Both the position numbers and the translations under genes were made by a program. Below the pieces are notes generated by a model, which was not told the origin of the DNA, did no database searches, and was given only the letters and a program-made list of their open reading frames with translations. 64,000 bases of DNA from Isoetes taiwanensis (lineage: Eukaryota; Streptophyta; Lycopodiopsida; Isoetales; Isoetaceae): NCBI GenBank assembly GCA_021234155.1, contig JAJEKV010000012.1:4589789-4653788 (forward strand), read 5' to 3'. Position 1 is the stretch's first letter. The number at the start of each line of letters is the position of its first letter. Shown here in pieces: positions 1-11,385 of the stretch.

Positions 1-1826
1 AATGAAAACAAGATTGAGCTTAAGGGAAAGACAAAACATCGACGGGCAAAGTTCATATTGGGATCAGGGGAAAATCAACGAACATCAAAGGCAAATTGAA
101 TATTGAGGCAAAAAATTAATTGAGGGCTATTGTTCGGAACGATTGAAAGGAAGAAAAAGGAATGAGGGTGAATGTTGGCCATTCATGAAAACATCGAGAA
201 TGTTCTCGAGGGCAACATCCTATAAAGTGTCAATTAGATGAACTATGATCAAATACACATGGATTTACAAAGAAAGCATAATATGAACCGAACCATTTCT
301 AGGGTCGTAAGTTTTGACAAAAGAGGATATGATATTAACCTAGACTCAATAAAAATGGTGTTGATGGCAATGTGCCAATTCATAAGAACGATAACCAATT
401 GTGATGGCAAAATAAAGGTTGTCACGAGATGAATCTAATCTTAAATAATGTGACAAAGCAAAAGCTCGTATAAAGGAGAATTGAACCAAAGGCTAGAGAA
501 TGAGAGAGGACCTGCCTTGCCAAGGGAGCTACAGGTCTATATTAGTTTAAATGCAATAATGACATATAAAGTTTAGTATAATTGTAACGCAAGACTATTC
601 CGCATTGAAAAAGTTCGGCATGGAAAACCAAAGATGAATGGATGCATGTAAGCTTGCCGAAAAAAATCCATCGATGCAAACCTGTGAAGCTTGATTTGGG
701 TAGATCACATCCCATGATTTGGGTGAAGAACTACATTGCATGATTTCGGTAGATACACATTGCAAGATAGGGGTAGATCCACATCCCATGATTTGGATGA
801 AGGACATGCGCAACCCGATTATGGTAGATCCATAGCTAGGGAGGTAGGAAGAAAAGGGACAAAGACCCCAGGCATCAAATCTGGTACTCCAAGAATGAAT
901 ATGAGTCCAATTGTCAAAGCTAAGGACATCGGGATGAGCTTGATTGGATATTGGCAGCAAATGCAACTCTAAAATCACTGAAAATCTGGCCTGGCAGACA
1001 GACAAGTAGACCCAACTCCATCTCTGGTAAATCCCAGCAACAGCGAAGCATGCAAAGGCGAACACATCTCTATATATGAAGAAACATCTGGAAAGGAAGA
1101 GAAATTGGCCAGATGGAATTGATTAGAAGAGAGGAAGGTGAAGAAAAACAATCTGGAAAGGATGGAGCATCATTCAAGGACCAAATGCTGGAGAAGAGGC
1201 AGTGTTGAAGAACAAAAAAGTTTATTTGCAGCCAAATATCAGCCCCAATGTCACATTATTGGAGGGATTAATCTGCAAAATTGGTTAGAGAAAATATAAA
1301 AGGAAGGCAAAACAATCTGGAAGAAGGCAGTAAGGAGATATAATGTATGAGTTGAGCATAGTTAGTTGGAACTCAAGAAAAATTTACAAAAGGGACATAC
1401 ACTTCCAGAAGATGAAATCCATGTCGCTCTAAGTTAAAGGTGACCCGCAAAAGATTCTAACTGCTCAATCATAAGAGAATTTGATGGAGGACTACAAGAT
1501 CCCTGCATGCAAATGAAAATTCCGAGGCCAACAGGAGCAAGGATCAACCACGAAATCAACAGACCTATAACTTAATGTGCATTTAAGAGATCTTAGCTAA
1601 ATAATGTAAACATGATCGCCCTTAAGATTCAGCCATGCAACAGAAATTTCATAGCCAGATAGAGCAAGAATCATCCAAAAAACTTACAGATCCGCCAATC
1701 AGTATGCATTACTTTATGCGTGTGAGAGAACTGAGCTAAACTTAAACCATTGCTTCATGCCGAAAGAATAACAAGAATTTGCAAAGAGAAAAACATGAAA
1801 ACCAAGAGTGTGCATCCTCTCATAGA

Positions 1827-1828
<2 letters not shown>
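1..1828. other. Non-coding region with short tandem repeats
   Basis: I see no convincing gene here. Open frames are short, overlap on both strands and match no family I know. Positions 705-805 hold about four degenerate units of roughly 25 bp built on ACATCCCATGATTTGG, and a minus-strand open frame through 595-1065 seems to be a by-product of that repetition. The purine-rich, gene-poor look suits decayed transposon sequence, but no element could be named. Confidence 0.5.

Positions 1829-1922
<94 letters not shown>
1829..1922. repeat. (AG)47 microsatellite
   Basis: Ninety-four bases of uninterrupted AG dinucleotide. Impure GA-rich sequence continues downstream to about 1990. Long Ser-Leu and Arg-Glu open frames across it are artefacts of the repeat. 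Confidence 0.97.
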
Positions 1923-1924
<2 letters not shown>

Positions 1925-1986
1925 CTCCCACATGCTCCAAAATTTTTCGCGAGAGAGCATGAGAGAGGGCGAGAGGGGGGAGAGAG

Positions 1987-2017
1987 AGGTGAGAGTGGGA
2001 AAAACCCACTCTCACCT
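1987..2017. repeat. Perfect 13-bp inverted repeat
   Basis: Arms AGGTGAGAGTGGG and CCCACTCTCACCT surround a five-A loop, giving a perfect 13-bp stem just downstream of the GA-rich tract. It could extrude as a hairpin or fold in RNA. A long thymine run does not follow directly, so I do not call it a terminator. Confidence 0.85.
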
Positions 2018-3264
2018 TTTCGTGTGCGAGAGAAAGTTTTTACGTTAACTGGCCTGTGGGCCATTTCACATTGCCCCAAAATAGTTAAGCCTTTTACCCT
2101 TTTCCTTTTTGCGGGCAGGGTAGTGCCGGATTCCTTCTGCCCTTTTGCGGGCATGGTATTGCCGGATTTGCATGGGTACGCAGCCGATTTGCATGGATTT
2201 GTATGGCCGATTCAATGTTTAAATTAGATTTAACCGTTCATCTGCGACGAACCGTTCATCTGCGTTCATAATTTTTTCAGAGGGGCTTCAAGGCTCGAAA
2301 CGATGAAATCGGCTTCAAATCATGGCTGTAAATCGTTGAAGTGGCTCCAAATCGTGGAAACGGCTTCGAGACTTGGTATCTGCAGTGCAATGGTAGCAAA
2401 AGCAAAATCTAAGCATGGATCTAAGCAAAAGCTTGTTACAGATTGTAGAATACAGAGAGCTTACAGAGTTACAGAGGTTGATTTGCCGGATTTACAGTGC
2501 CAAATTGGTTTCCTTTGTCCCTTCATTTCGAACAGAGCATTTTGAGGTTTATCTATTTCTTAAATTCGGTCTGTTGCCAGTGATTTTTTACAGTTTATAA
2601 GCATGAAATAAAAGCATTACAAGCCTTGATTCTGACGAAAAGGGTTTAATAGGTTCTAATAGGCAGGAAAGAAAAGGATGGTGGAATATGGGCTTGTACT
2701 AGCCCAGTACAGAAGAAGAAGTCCCGCAGAAAGAAGAAGATTAATCCCGCAGATTATACGCCTCTGTTATTGGGCGTGAGCCTATGAGCATCTGTTCTCT
2801 GCTGGAAGAAACTGAAATTGTTCTACCTTGCCTTATCAATCTACCTGCTTTGGTTCAAAAGCATGATTCGAAGCTCAAAAGGATGCTTCTAAGCAGGGCC
2901 CCGCTCGCTTGGATTTATGGCCTTCCCGCTCGCTTGGATTTATGGCTCGCTTGGATTCAATGTTTTTCCTTCCCGATCTTGCCCTGCATCTTCCATGGAT
3001 TCCCAGTTTGTATTGCCGGATCCATAAATTCATGCATTGCCGGATCCAGTTTGTATTGCCGGATCCATAAAAACATGCATTGCTCGGTTTCTAAGTGGAC
3101 TGAGCTCTCTGAAATCATAGCTAAAGAGGGCCAAAGCTGCCCATGCCTGCCCGACCTTCCCGCTTACGTCCGCCAACAAAAAAGTACTAACTAGAGGGGG
3201 TTAAGGCTAAAGAGATATTGAGAGATTATTATCTCTCAAGCCTCTCTCCCAAAATACGTACAAA
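2018..3264. other. Non-coding stretch with short direct repeats
   Basis: No gene recognised. Short direct repeats recur: CGCTTGGATTTATGG at about 2910-2950 and ATTGCCGGATCCA three times between 3012 and 3070. The word TGCCGGAT also appears at 2125 and 2161. The open frame through 2784-3194 crosses these repeats and has no recognisable domain. Confidence 0.4.
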
Positions 3265-3298
3265 TTTTATCTCTCGCCGTATAGCGCGAGAGATAAAA
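3265..3298. repeat. Perfect 13-bp inverted repeat beside the second AG array
   Basis: Arms TTTTATCTCTCGC (3265-3277) and GCGAGAGATAAAA (3286-3298) form a perfect stem with an eight-base loop, about 25 bases before the second AG array. A 13-bp hairpin also lies near the first array, at 1987-2017. Confidence 0.85.
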
Positions 3299-3318
3299 AA
3301 TTTGCTTGCATGTGGGAA

Positions 3319-3447
<129 letters not shown>

Positions 3448-3466
3448 CAAGCCAAAGATCCTATAG

Positions 3467-3540
3467 AATGGAATAGAATAGAATAGAATAGATTTTTTAG
3501 CGTCCACGGAGACCGACTGGCCTATGGGACCCAAACAAAA
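3467..3540 (-). mobile_element. 5'-truncated LINE 3' end with TATTC tail
   Basis: The pentanucleotide run GAATA at 3468-3491 is followed by a block containing GTCCACGGAGACC and CTATGGGACCC. The reverse complement matches 63666-63736, where the same block follows a LINE-type C-terminal zinc-knuckle ORF and ends in a TTCTA run. This is therefore read as the last 75 or so bases of a minus-strand LINE of the same family, with the pentanucleotide run as its 3' tail. No coding part is left. Confidence 0.7.
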
Positions 3541-4842
3541 AAGAGAGCAGCAAGCGTATTACTGACAGGATAGGATATTAAATAAAAACTCCAAATTGCT
3601 TTTAAATAAGCGAAGGAAGCCCGAGGTCACAAGAATAGAGAACTCATACCTGCCAAAGAACCGTGATGAAGGTCAGGAAGAGCCAGAGAGATAAAAGTGA
3701 ATGGGATCATGGTGAGGAAGAGCTAGAGAATAGGATCATGATGACAATTGCCGGATGAAACCAAAGAGCAAGGAAGGAATGTTGTACCAAAGGTAGAATC
3801 TGGACAGATTTAGGGAAGAACAGGACAACGGCGGAGTGAAGCAATGGATAAGGAAAGAGATGCTGTTGTGAGAAGACGCCGATAACGAGCCACATGAATG
3901 ATGAGCACATATATAGCTGCTCATCCCATTCCAGAATAATGATCCGAGTGCTCAGATCGATGCCATTTTATAAGACATATTCCATGGCCATAATAAAAGA
4001 TGTAAACTATTTAATTTCGCTTAAAAAAACAGTTTTCATGAACTACATGACATGCCTCTACAATAATGCTAAAAAGGCCATGCACAAGACAAATTAACGC
4101 GCCTTGTAGAAGGGAAATCACCTTTCATTCCAAGAAAGTTTTTCTACTCGTTCTTTTTACATGCAACAATCGCCGACAAATAGAAATGAGTTAGCACGTA
4201 CCTTCCAATGAGTGATGAGAAAAAGTCACATCTGTAAGATCACTGGGAAGATCCAGCCATATGACAGGATCCTTGATGAAGAAAAGCTCAAACTGATCCA
4301 TCGCTGGAAAAGAACAGGTTTGGGTTGGATCCGGTAGAGACAAAAGGCTTAGGAAGATAAACCCAATGTGAGGCATAGTAATGGGAAAAAAAAGGGAGAC
4401 TTTGCCCAATGCTACTATACTGTTGTGAGAATATTTATCGCTCATCCTCTCACGAGAACCTCGATCCTATGGTGTGGATTGATCTGCAATATCTTTTATA
4501 TGTTCTATAACCACAAAGGTATCATCACCATTCTTCTGCGTTATTCGTTCGCCTTTACTTAGTTACATGTTTACAGTTTCACACTTCTTACTTCCGATTT
4601 TTATTTCCGAACATATATATACGCATCATTTTGCACTTACAAAACACATTTATGTGAAGATCAGTATCACCTTCAGAACACATGTTCCACCTCCCAAAAC
4701 TTATAGAAGGATAATTTACACATGGAAAGAACAAAGAGAATAAACATTTAAGTGGTACTTATAGAAGGATTATTTACACATGGAAAAAACAAAAGAATAA
4801 ATAATTAAATGGTACATGTTTTTAGTCCACCACTTCAGGAGA
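3541..4842. other. AT-rich stretch, no gene seen
   Basis: AT-rich sequence with only short, unrecognised open frames. Positions 4698-4790 contain a two-unit imperfect repeat around TTATAGAAGGAT..TTTACACATGGAAA. Nothing else could be identified. Confidence 0.4.
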
Positions 4843-5920
4843 AAAATGGATGCAAGCTACAATGCACCTCTCACTGATTGATACAACCATGCCAATCACT
4901 CAATATCAGAAAACGAACAGAATGTGGTTTAGCTTTTGCATCCAAACTGTTGGCAAATCAAAAATTTTACTATCTCGATTGGAGAACCATCATCCTCGAT
5001 ATTCATGAGATGACTTTTATTTTAAATATGGATCTACATAATTTGTGATATACCTACTGATAGCATATGTAACATAATGATTACACATTATTGCACCAAG
5101 AATGAGGTTGGCATTGCTAAAAGATGACAATCAAGATGTCTTAGATTAACCTGCAAATTTGAGAGAGTAGAGAGTAAGCTATTTGTCCAAAATCAGTTAG
5201 GTGTTACTAAATAAGCTAAATAAGCTTACCAAGACTGTAGTGTTTCAGAAAATTGTGGTATATAGACAAGAAACACGATCCGTTCAGCATCTCTGCATAT
5301 ACAAAAGCATTAAAATGAAAAGAGAGGATAGTAATGTAACTTTAATATTGTGCATGTACCTTTCAATAGCTTTGTTCCAATGCTTTTCTGGTTGCCACCG
5401 AAGTAGACACGTGGACACCTGTTTTTACTTATAAACAGATAGCAGCCTGCAACAAGGTAAAGTTGTAGCATATCTGTAATAAACTAACATCATGTTATAA
5501 TAAATTCACGTACAAAGAGTATCTGGTGCCATTGGTACTATATGTTGCCATTTTAAAGTATGCTCCATGAATTCCAAAAGATCATTAGCCCCGCAATATT
5601 TATCAAGATCATGAATATTCTGTCTAAATGTGGCAAGAAACCTACAACTTAAAGAATAAGAAACAGTGGCAAAAGATTATACCAAATAGCAGACAATAAA
5701 CACAAATATCTCCACACCTCAAGTTCAGAGTGATGTAGTTGCAAGACAGAACGTGATGTACAATGTGGCTTCAGGAAAAAGATGCAAAGCATTACAGAAA
5801 CTGCTATAGTGCACCATCATAAAGGACATGCCCATAACCTACCTAGAAAAACCAACACTAATATGGATACCTTTACTCGTTCCTGATTATAATAAATCAT
5901 GAATATTGTGGAACATAGAG
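4843..5920. repeat. 1.2-kb tandem duplication, copy 1
   Basis: From GGATGCAAGCTACAATGCAC at about 4848 to the end of this block the sequence reappears 1200 bases further on, at 6043-7062, with scattered substitutions and small indels. It is AT-rich. The parallel small open frames at 5201 and 6400 are explained by the duplication and are not evidence of a gene. This copy runs unbroken through CCTACCTAGAAAAACCAAC at 5838, where copy 2 is interrupted. Confidence 0.9.
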
Positions 5921-6042
5921 CAAAGAAAACATTAAATAACAAAGTCGAGTGATCAACCACTTAAAAATCTAAAATAACATTATACATGTCTGCAAATGAT
6001 TGACGTTCTGATGTTGTTGCCTTCAACAACATCTTAGAGTAG

Positions 6043-7062
6043 AAAATGGATGCAAGCTACAATGCACCTCTCACTGATTGGTAGAACCATGCCAATCACT
6101 CAATATCAGAAAATGAACAGAATGTGGCCCAACTTTTGCATCCAGACTGTTGGCACATCAATTTTCTTATCATCTCGGTTAGAGAACTATCATCCTCGTT
6201 ATTCATGAGACTTATTTAAAATATGGAACTAAGGAATTTGTGGTATACCTACTGATAGCGTATGCAATATAATGATTACACATTATTGCACCAAGGATGA
6301 GGTTGGCATTGCTAAAAGATGACAATCAAGATTTCTTAAATGAACCTACAAATTTGGGAGAGTAGAGAGTAAGCTATTTATCCAATCAGTTTTAGTCACG
6401 TGTTACTAAATAAACTAAATAAGCTTACCAAGACTGCAGTGTTTCAGAAAATTGTGGTATACAGACAAGACACACGCCCTGCCCAACATCTCTGCATATA
6501 CAAAAGCATTAAAATGAAAAGAGAGGATAACAATGTAACTTTTATATTGTGCATATATAGCTTTGTTCCAATGTGTTTCTGGTTGCCACAGAAGTAGACA
6601 TGTAAACACTATTTATAATAAAAAGGGTTCTTAATTGTAAACAGATAGCAACCTGCAACAAGGTAAAGCTATAGCATATCTGTAATAAACTAACATTGCA
6701 TTATACTAGTTTCACATACGAAGAGTATTTGGTGCTATTGGTGCTACGTGTTGCCATTTTAAAGTACGCTCCATGAACTCCAAAAGATCATTAGCCCACA
6801 ATATTTATCAAGATCATGAATATTCTGTCTAAATGTGGCAAGAAACCTACAACGTAAAGAATAAGAAACAGTGACAAAAGATTATACCAAATAGTAGACA
6901 ATAAACATAAATAGAACTTACTCCACACCACAAGTTCAGACTGATGTAGTTGCAAGATAGAACGTGATGTATAGAATGGCTTCAGGAAAAAGATGCAAAG
7001 CATTACAGAAACTGCTATGGCCTAGTGCACCATCATAAAAGGCCTGCCCATTACCTACCTAG
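6043..7062. repeat. 1.2-kb tandem duplication, copy 2, interrupted at its end
   Basis: Second unit of the duplication starting at 4843. It matches copy 1 up to CCATTACCTACCTAG, ending at 7062, where an unrelated 3.7-kb block begins. The continuation seen in copy 1 (AAAAACCAACACTAATAT) resumes at about 10756. Confidence 0.9.
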
Positions 7063-7262
7063 TTGAAGGGGAGATGGATGCGCCCTAGGGTTTCTGCCGG
7101 AGGCTGCTTTACGTTTGTGGTCATATCTTAAGCTACATACCTCGGATTACGGTGTTTTTTGGCTCGTTGGAAAGCTGATTCAGAGCTCTTTCCAACGCTG
7201 TGTGGCATCGCAGGGTTTAGGTTCCGATTTATAGCCTTTTCGGCCCTGACAGTTTCGGTTCT

Positions 7263-7730
7263 ATGGCGTCAACTTCCAAGCCGCCTGCAAAACCTCCTGT
7301 ATCCATGCTGGTGCAGGGGGCAAATTTGGCTTTGCATGTTAACCCTCTGGCTTATAGTGAGAGTGTCTTTCAAGACGGTGATTTTCCTGCTTTGGCACCC
7401 TCGGCTGGTGCACCGAAGAGTACAAGTGCTTTGAATAGCGGTAATGCTTCTGTGGATGGTGCCACGGCGCCAGCGGGTGCCAATTCTAACAAAGATCAGT
7501 CCCGTCCACTTCCTTGGAGGTCCTCAACTTCTAGAGTAAATGCTAGCAGGGAGCGCTTTAGTGATTGGATCAAGAAGGACTTGTCATCAACTACGTCTGC
7601 TGTGATTGATGTGATGATTCAGGATAATAAACAAAAGGCGACCAAGAAATATTGGCATCATTGGAATGGTCAAGGGCGGCAGAGTAAACACAAACAACAC
7701 TTTAGTTCTGATCGACTTGCATTTTTATAA
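7263..7730 (+). CDS. Possible LINE ORF1 N-terminal fragment (155 aa)
   Basis: A 155-residue open frame starting at ATG 7263. The protein opens with a Ser/Pro/Lys-rich stretch, includes an FPAL motif at about residue 42, a Ser/Ala/Asn low-complexity middle, and a basic C-terminus with WRSSTSR and WIKKDL. An N-terminal low-complexity region with an FPAL-like motif is common in ORF1 of plant LINEs, and the 200-base leader with CTAGGGTTTCTGCCGG resembles a retroelement leader. No RNA-binding domain, zinc knuckle or reverse transcriptase follows. Treat it as a plausible 5' fragment of a non-LTR element. It could instead be an unrelated lineage-specific ORF. Confidence 0.35.
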   Translation: MASTSKPPAKPPVSMLVQGANLALHVNPLAYSESVFQDGDFPALAPSAGAPKSTSALNSGNASVDGATAPAGANSNKDQSRPLPWRSSTSRVNASRERFSDWIKKDLSSTTSAVIDVMIQDNKQKATKKYWHHWNGQGRQSKHKQHFSSDRLAFL

Positions 7731-8449
7731 TAGATACATATGTTGGGTGCCAACAAGCCACTTAGCCTTATACAACAATGTTCTATTAACATCTATTGTG
7801 AAAGTTGCAAGAGTATGTCGATAGGGTCTTTGTTTAATAAACATTTGTTCATTGTTGGACATAAGGGATTAACTGCATGAGCTTGCGCAGATTGGGCATA
7901 CTTTGGTATATGTCAAATATCCCTTGTAGACGCCGTAAACCTGTTGTTGGAGAACCAATAGTCAAAGTTTATCTTGAATCGTCATAATATTTTAATGCAT
8001 GCCAGAATTAGAAGATTTTTGAGGACTTGAAAGTCATATGTAGCAGGAAGAGAGACATTATTGCTGGGCTTCAAAGAAACTAGTCATGTAAGCTTGAGCA
8101 TTACAGAAGCTGAGATTAAGGTTATTCTAAACAACTTAAGAAATGCTTTTCTTATTTTATAGCTTGAAGGGCTAAAACAACTAAATGTTATAGCAGCTGG
8201 ACTGCATTGTGATGCTATCAAGCTTAACAAAGATGAGCAGCACTTTGCCACTAAACATCTAGATATCCAAGTTTGCACCGTTCATGAGCAATTGTACCGG
8301 GATACACTTTTACATCTTCACTATCACATAGCACATTGTATATGGTTTCAAAATGGAAATGCCAGATTTGGGCTATCTCAATTTGAAGCTAAAGGAGAGT
8401 GCAAGGACCATTTTAGCTTCAATACGGTTTAGTTTCCAAACGATGTTCT

Positions 8450-9320
8450 CGCTATTTGAACTTACCTTCAAGGCACGTTGCACGTAACGGCACAATGATA
8501 GCAATATTTTGACATCGAGACTCCAAATGAAGATGGTACAACATCAACCGCATCAAACCTGAAATTAAAAGTGTAAGAACTGCGGGAGGAAATGCAAGTA
8601 AACCTACACCTACCAAATATCCACTTATGGCTTCATCTCCAAATGAATCGACCAAGCCAATGAAAGAAGAATGTGCAAAACTGCTCCGGTGCAGGCCATC
8701 TTTGTGCCGATAGCGATAACGATGCATATCAAGAAATTAAACTATTCTTATTTTTTACCAAGACTTTGTTAGCTCTAGGATTAACAAATAATACACACCT
8801 CTAGGTAGTATTTTGGTTGTGGAACAACAAGCTTTTTCAAAGTATCAAAGCTTATATAGCGATTCTCATAAAACCATATGCCATCTCAAGTATGCCCCCA
8901 TGTTTCAAAATAAAATGCACAGATTTTCACATCATTGACTGAGAAAGAAGCCCTCCACGCTTTGCCTGTTGAGAATGCGCAAGTACACGAACCGTGAGAA
9001 TGAAACTCACAAGATCATTCTAAGACACATCATTATATACATGCTCACCAAAGGTGTCCATGTAGTTCCACCTCCACGCAATGTTCCTTTAATGATTCCT
9101 TCTTTAATAAGGTCATTCAAAACAAGACGGGAGGATACCGCCATCATTAAAACCACCCACAAGTGCTTCATCATCTCCAAGTTGAGATTGCAAAGTATTC
9201 CGATAGCATGTATGGAAGTTGGAATTGTCAATGCTCTTATAGCTCCAATGTAGACTTGACTTGATGCAAGCAACATATCTTTGGGATATAAAGTTGACCC
9301 CTTCAAGCTTTCCATGCACC
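8450..9320 (-). pseudogene. UFL1-like (UFM1 E3 ligase) gene fragment, frame broken
   Basis: Several minus-strand pieces in different frames line up in order with the middle of UFL1, the ligase that attaches UFM1 to ER and ribosomal targets. Piece 1 (about 9319-9055) reads GKLEG, then YIGAIRALTIPTSIHAI, then LIKEGIIKGTLRGGGTTWTP. Piece 2 (about 8900-8787) reads FYENRYISFDTLKKLVVP. Piece 3 (about 8700-8590) reads AHSSFIGLVDSFGDEAISG. These recall the family's ARIRG..AITRPT, LRGT..GG, NGYLEFDALS.LGIP and VDQVEASVEEAIS regions. A possible splice donor (GTGAGC) follows piece 1, so it may derive from a genomic copy. At least two frame changes occur inside piece 1. The family match is from memory of conserved motifs, and neither the start nor the end of the protein is present. 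Confidence 0.55.
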
Positions 9321-10755
9321 TATGATGACATGGAAAATAAAAAGAACAAAAATCAAGTTATAAAACCAAAAAGAGTAAGAAACATGATCTCAAATCCCCG
9401 AGATCTTGAAGAACAAAACAACGAAAACATATACGGAACCTTAGAAAAAGAGCTACGGTGTGAATATGAACCCATGTGAGACACAAGTGGACAATGTATG
9501 CAACCAAAGATTATATTGCATTTTTAGAGAGTAACAATATTGATAAGTAGGACCACCAATCAGTGAATGAAGCCAAAGGAAAATTAACCATGTAACTTCA
9601 TGTACGGGAGACATCACTATGAGATGCATGTAATCATTTTATATATGGCTTTAAGGTGAGCATGCGGTTTCAAGGAACACTAGAAGGAATGATGGACGGA
9701 TGAATTTATTCAAATTTAGGGAAGAACACTAGAAGCTATGAGATCGAATAATACAGATGTAAACTTTGAGCGAAAAGAGGGAGACACTATACAAGGTGAG
9801 AAACCATGGAAGAATTCAAAGTAACCTATAAGTATGCAACGAAGGGCAACGATGCTTTTGTAAGTTAGTAAGAACATGTAAGCTTCAAGTTCCTTGAGGA
9901 TTGGAAACATGAGACTTGAGTTCACTTTTTTAGACACAAGGCAGCATCTACGTGTAATTGGAATAGAAATCTAAGAAGAATCAAACCATCATTGCTCCCA
10001 TTCCTCTAGTTTTGACATCTATCAAACGATTTGCCTCTTTTCAGTCCGCTTTTACAAACTTTCGGTTGTCTTTGGAGGAGTGGAAGGCCAATAAAATAGG
10101 ACCGAGAGACGAGACAGATAGATCAATAGGAAGATATAACAAAGATTGCGATAATACCCGCTTATTACAAGTAAGCTTCTTCCGAAGTTAAATGTCCATG
10201 TCACCAAATTCATATTCTTCAACTGCTTTGCTTCAATGATTTCATTCCCGCTCCGAATGGAGGATGCGGTTTCCTTGTTTCCCCTTCAACAATGTGGACT
10301 GCAAAGATTTCGAGATGATGCCATTGAACTTTCGAAAAAGGCACAGATGCAAACGAGATGATTATTGTCAATGCTCTTAAGTGATGTGCGTGGGATGCCT
10401 GAGCCGACATTCTTGGTTTGGCAGCCCATGATGCCATCTAACAGTCGTAAAAAGCGAATAAATCATGAAGGATAATGAAAATCGGGACTAAAAACCTTAC
10501 CTTTGCACCGTTCAAGGGGGTCCAAGATCGCGGCGAGCGATGGACTCAGTCGCGAGGCAAAATAAAATAACGAGCTGCCCTTTTCCATCTCCGTGTTTTT
10601 TTTACCTATTTTCTAATTTTCTTGGCCGTAGATCTTTAAAGAAAAAAATCTGACGGTGAAACTATTGCCAAATCAGTTTTTTATGAGGTGGACATGCTAC
10701 GTGGATAGCCTAGAATTGCAAGGAGGGTTGCACGCTTAGTTAGGCTGGCGTGCTA

Positions 10756-11385
10756 AAAAACCAACACTAATATAGATACCTTTACTCGTAAGAAATCACG
10801 AATATTGTAGAACATAGACAAACTATATCTTCCTTACATTGGACATGGTAGTTACATAGCTCCTCGATTCATGTGAATCTTTCACAAAACAAGCAAATCA
10901 TACCTAAAATTTGCTGCTCGGGATGCCTCTGTAGATTCCGATACATGGAGAAGGTGGCTAGGCTTTGCCATGGTATGTGCACCTAATTCGGCATTATGTT
11001 GGGTCTTCAAGAAGAGCATGATGTGGAAGGCCTCTTGCCACAGTTACACGCCTATGGAGAAACTGGAGCAGACCGATTTGCTGTAAAGAGTTTCTGATTT
11101 CCTACACCTCTTGATGCAAAAAAAAAAAAACTTTGTTAGAAAAATCGTCGGAGGAAGATGAAGTTGAAACTTTGTTCGACATTAAAACTCCTCTTTGGAG
11201 CTTGAATACCTAAATCCAAAAATGTGGAATCTATAAGATCAAAGGGGATTGAAACGGCGGCATATGACCCCGGGCAACCCAGAAAAGATTTGCACCATTG
11301 TAACGGGCCCATGGTAGACCGCTCGAGTATTCGATCATTGAATGTGCCTGCGGGGCATTCCCGAGACACTGACATAAATGGGTAG
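10756..11385. other. Resumed duplication copy 2, then unassigned sequence
   Basis: About 70 bases from 10756 match copy 1 of the 1.2-kb duplication at 5843 onward, with one 14-base gap, and then similarity ends. The remainder contains a 13-A run at 11117 and no convincing gene. Confidence 0.45.

Larger units (their letters stand above)
7063..10755. mobile_element. 3.7-kb block interrupting duplication copy 2
   Basis: Comparison with copy 1 (4843-5920) shows that 7063-10755 sits between two bases that adjoin there. The block begins TTGAAGGGGAGATGG and ends GGCTGGCGTGCTA. At most CTA is shared at the two junctions, so no clear target duplication or terminal repeat is visible. It holds a LINE-like ORF at its left end and a broken UFL1-like fragment on the minus strand, a gene-fragment cargo like that of Helitrons or Pack-type transposons. 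Alternatively copy 1 lost the block by deletion. The rest, including 7735-8450 and 9320-10500, shows no clear gene. Confidence 0.6.

Noticed and set aside
1987-2017. Rho-independent terminator at the 13-bp hairpin
   Set aside because: The stem is good, but the genome is eukaryotic, the thymine run is short and no gene ends here.
1714-2154. Long open frames of Ser-Leu and Arg-Glu repeats across the AG arrays (also 3218-3534)
   Set aside because: They translate the dinucleotide repeat on both strands and have no flanking coding character.
8084-8278. Minus-strand 64-residue ORF
   Set aside because: The plus strand of the same stretch reads as well or better (LNVIAAGLHCDAIKLNKDEQ), and neither matches a known family.
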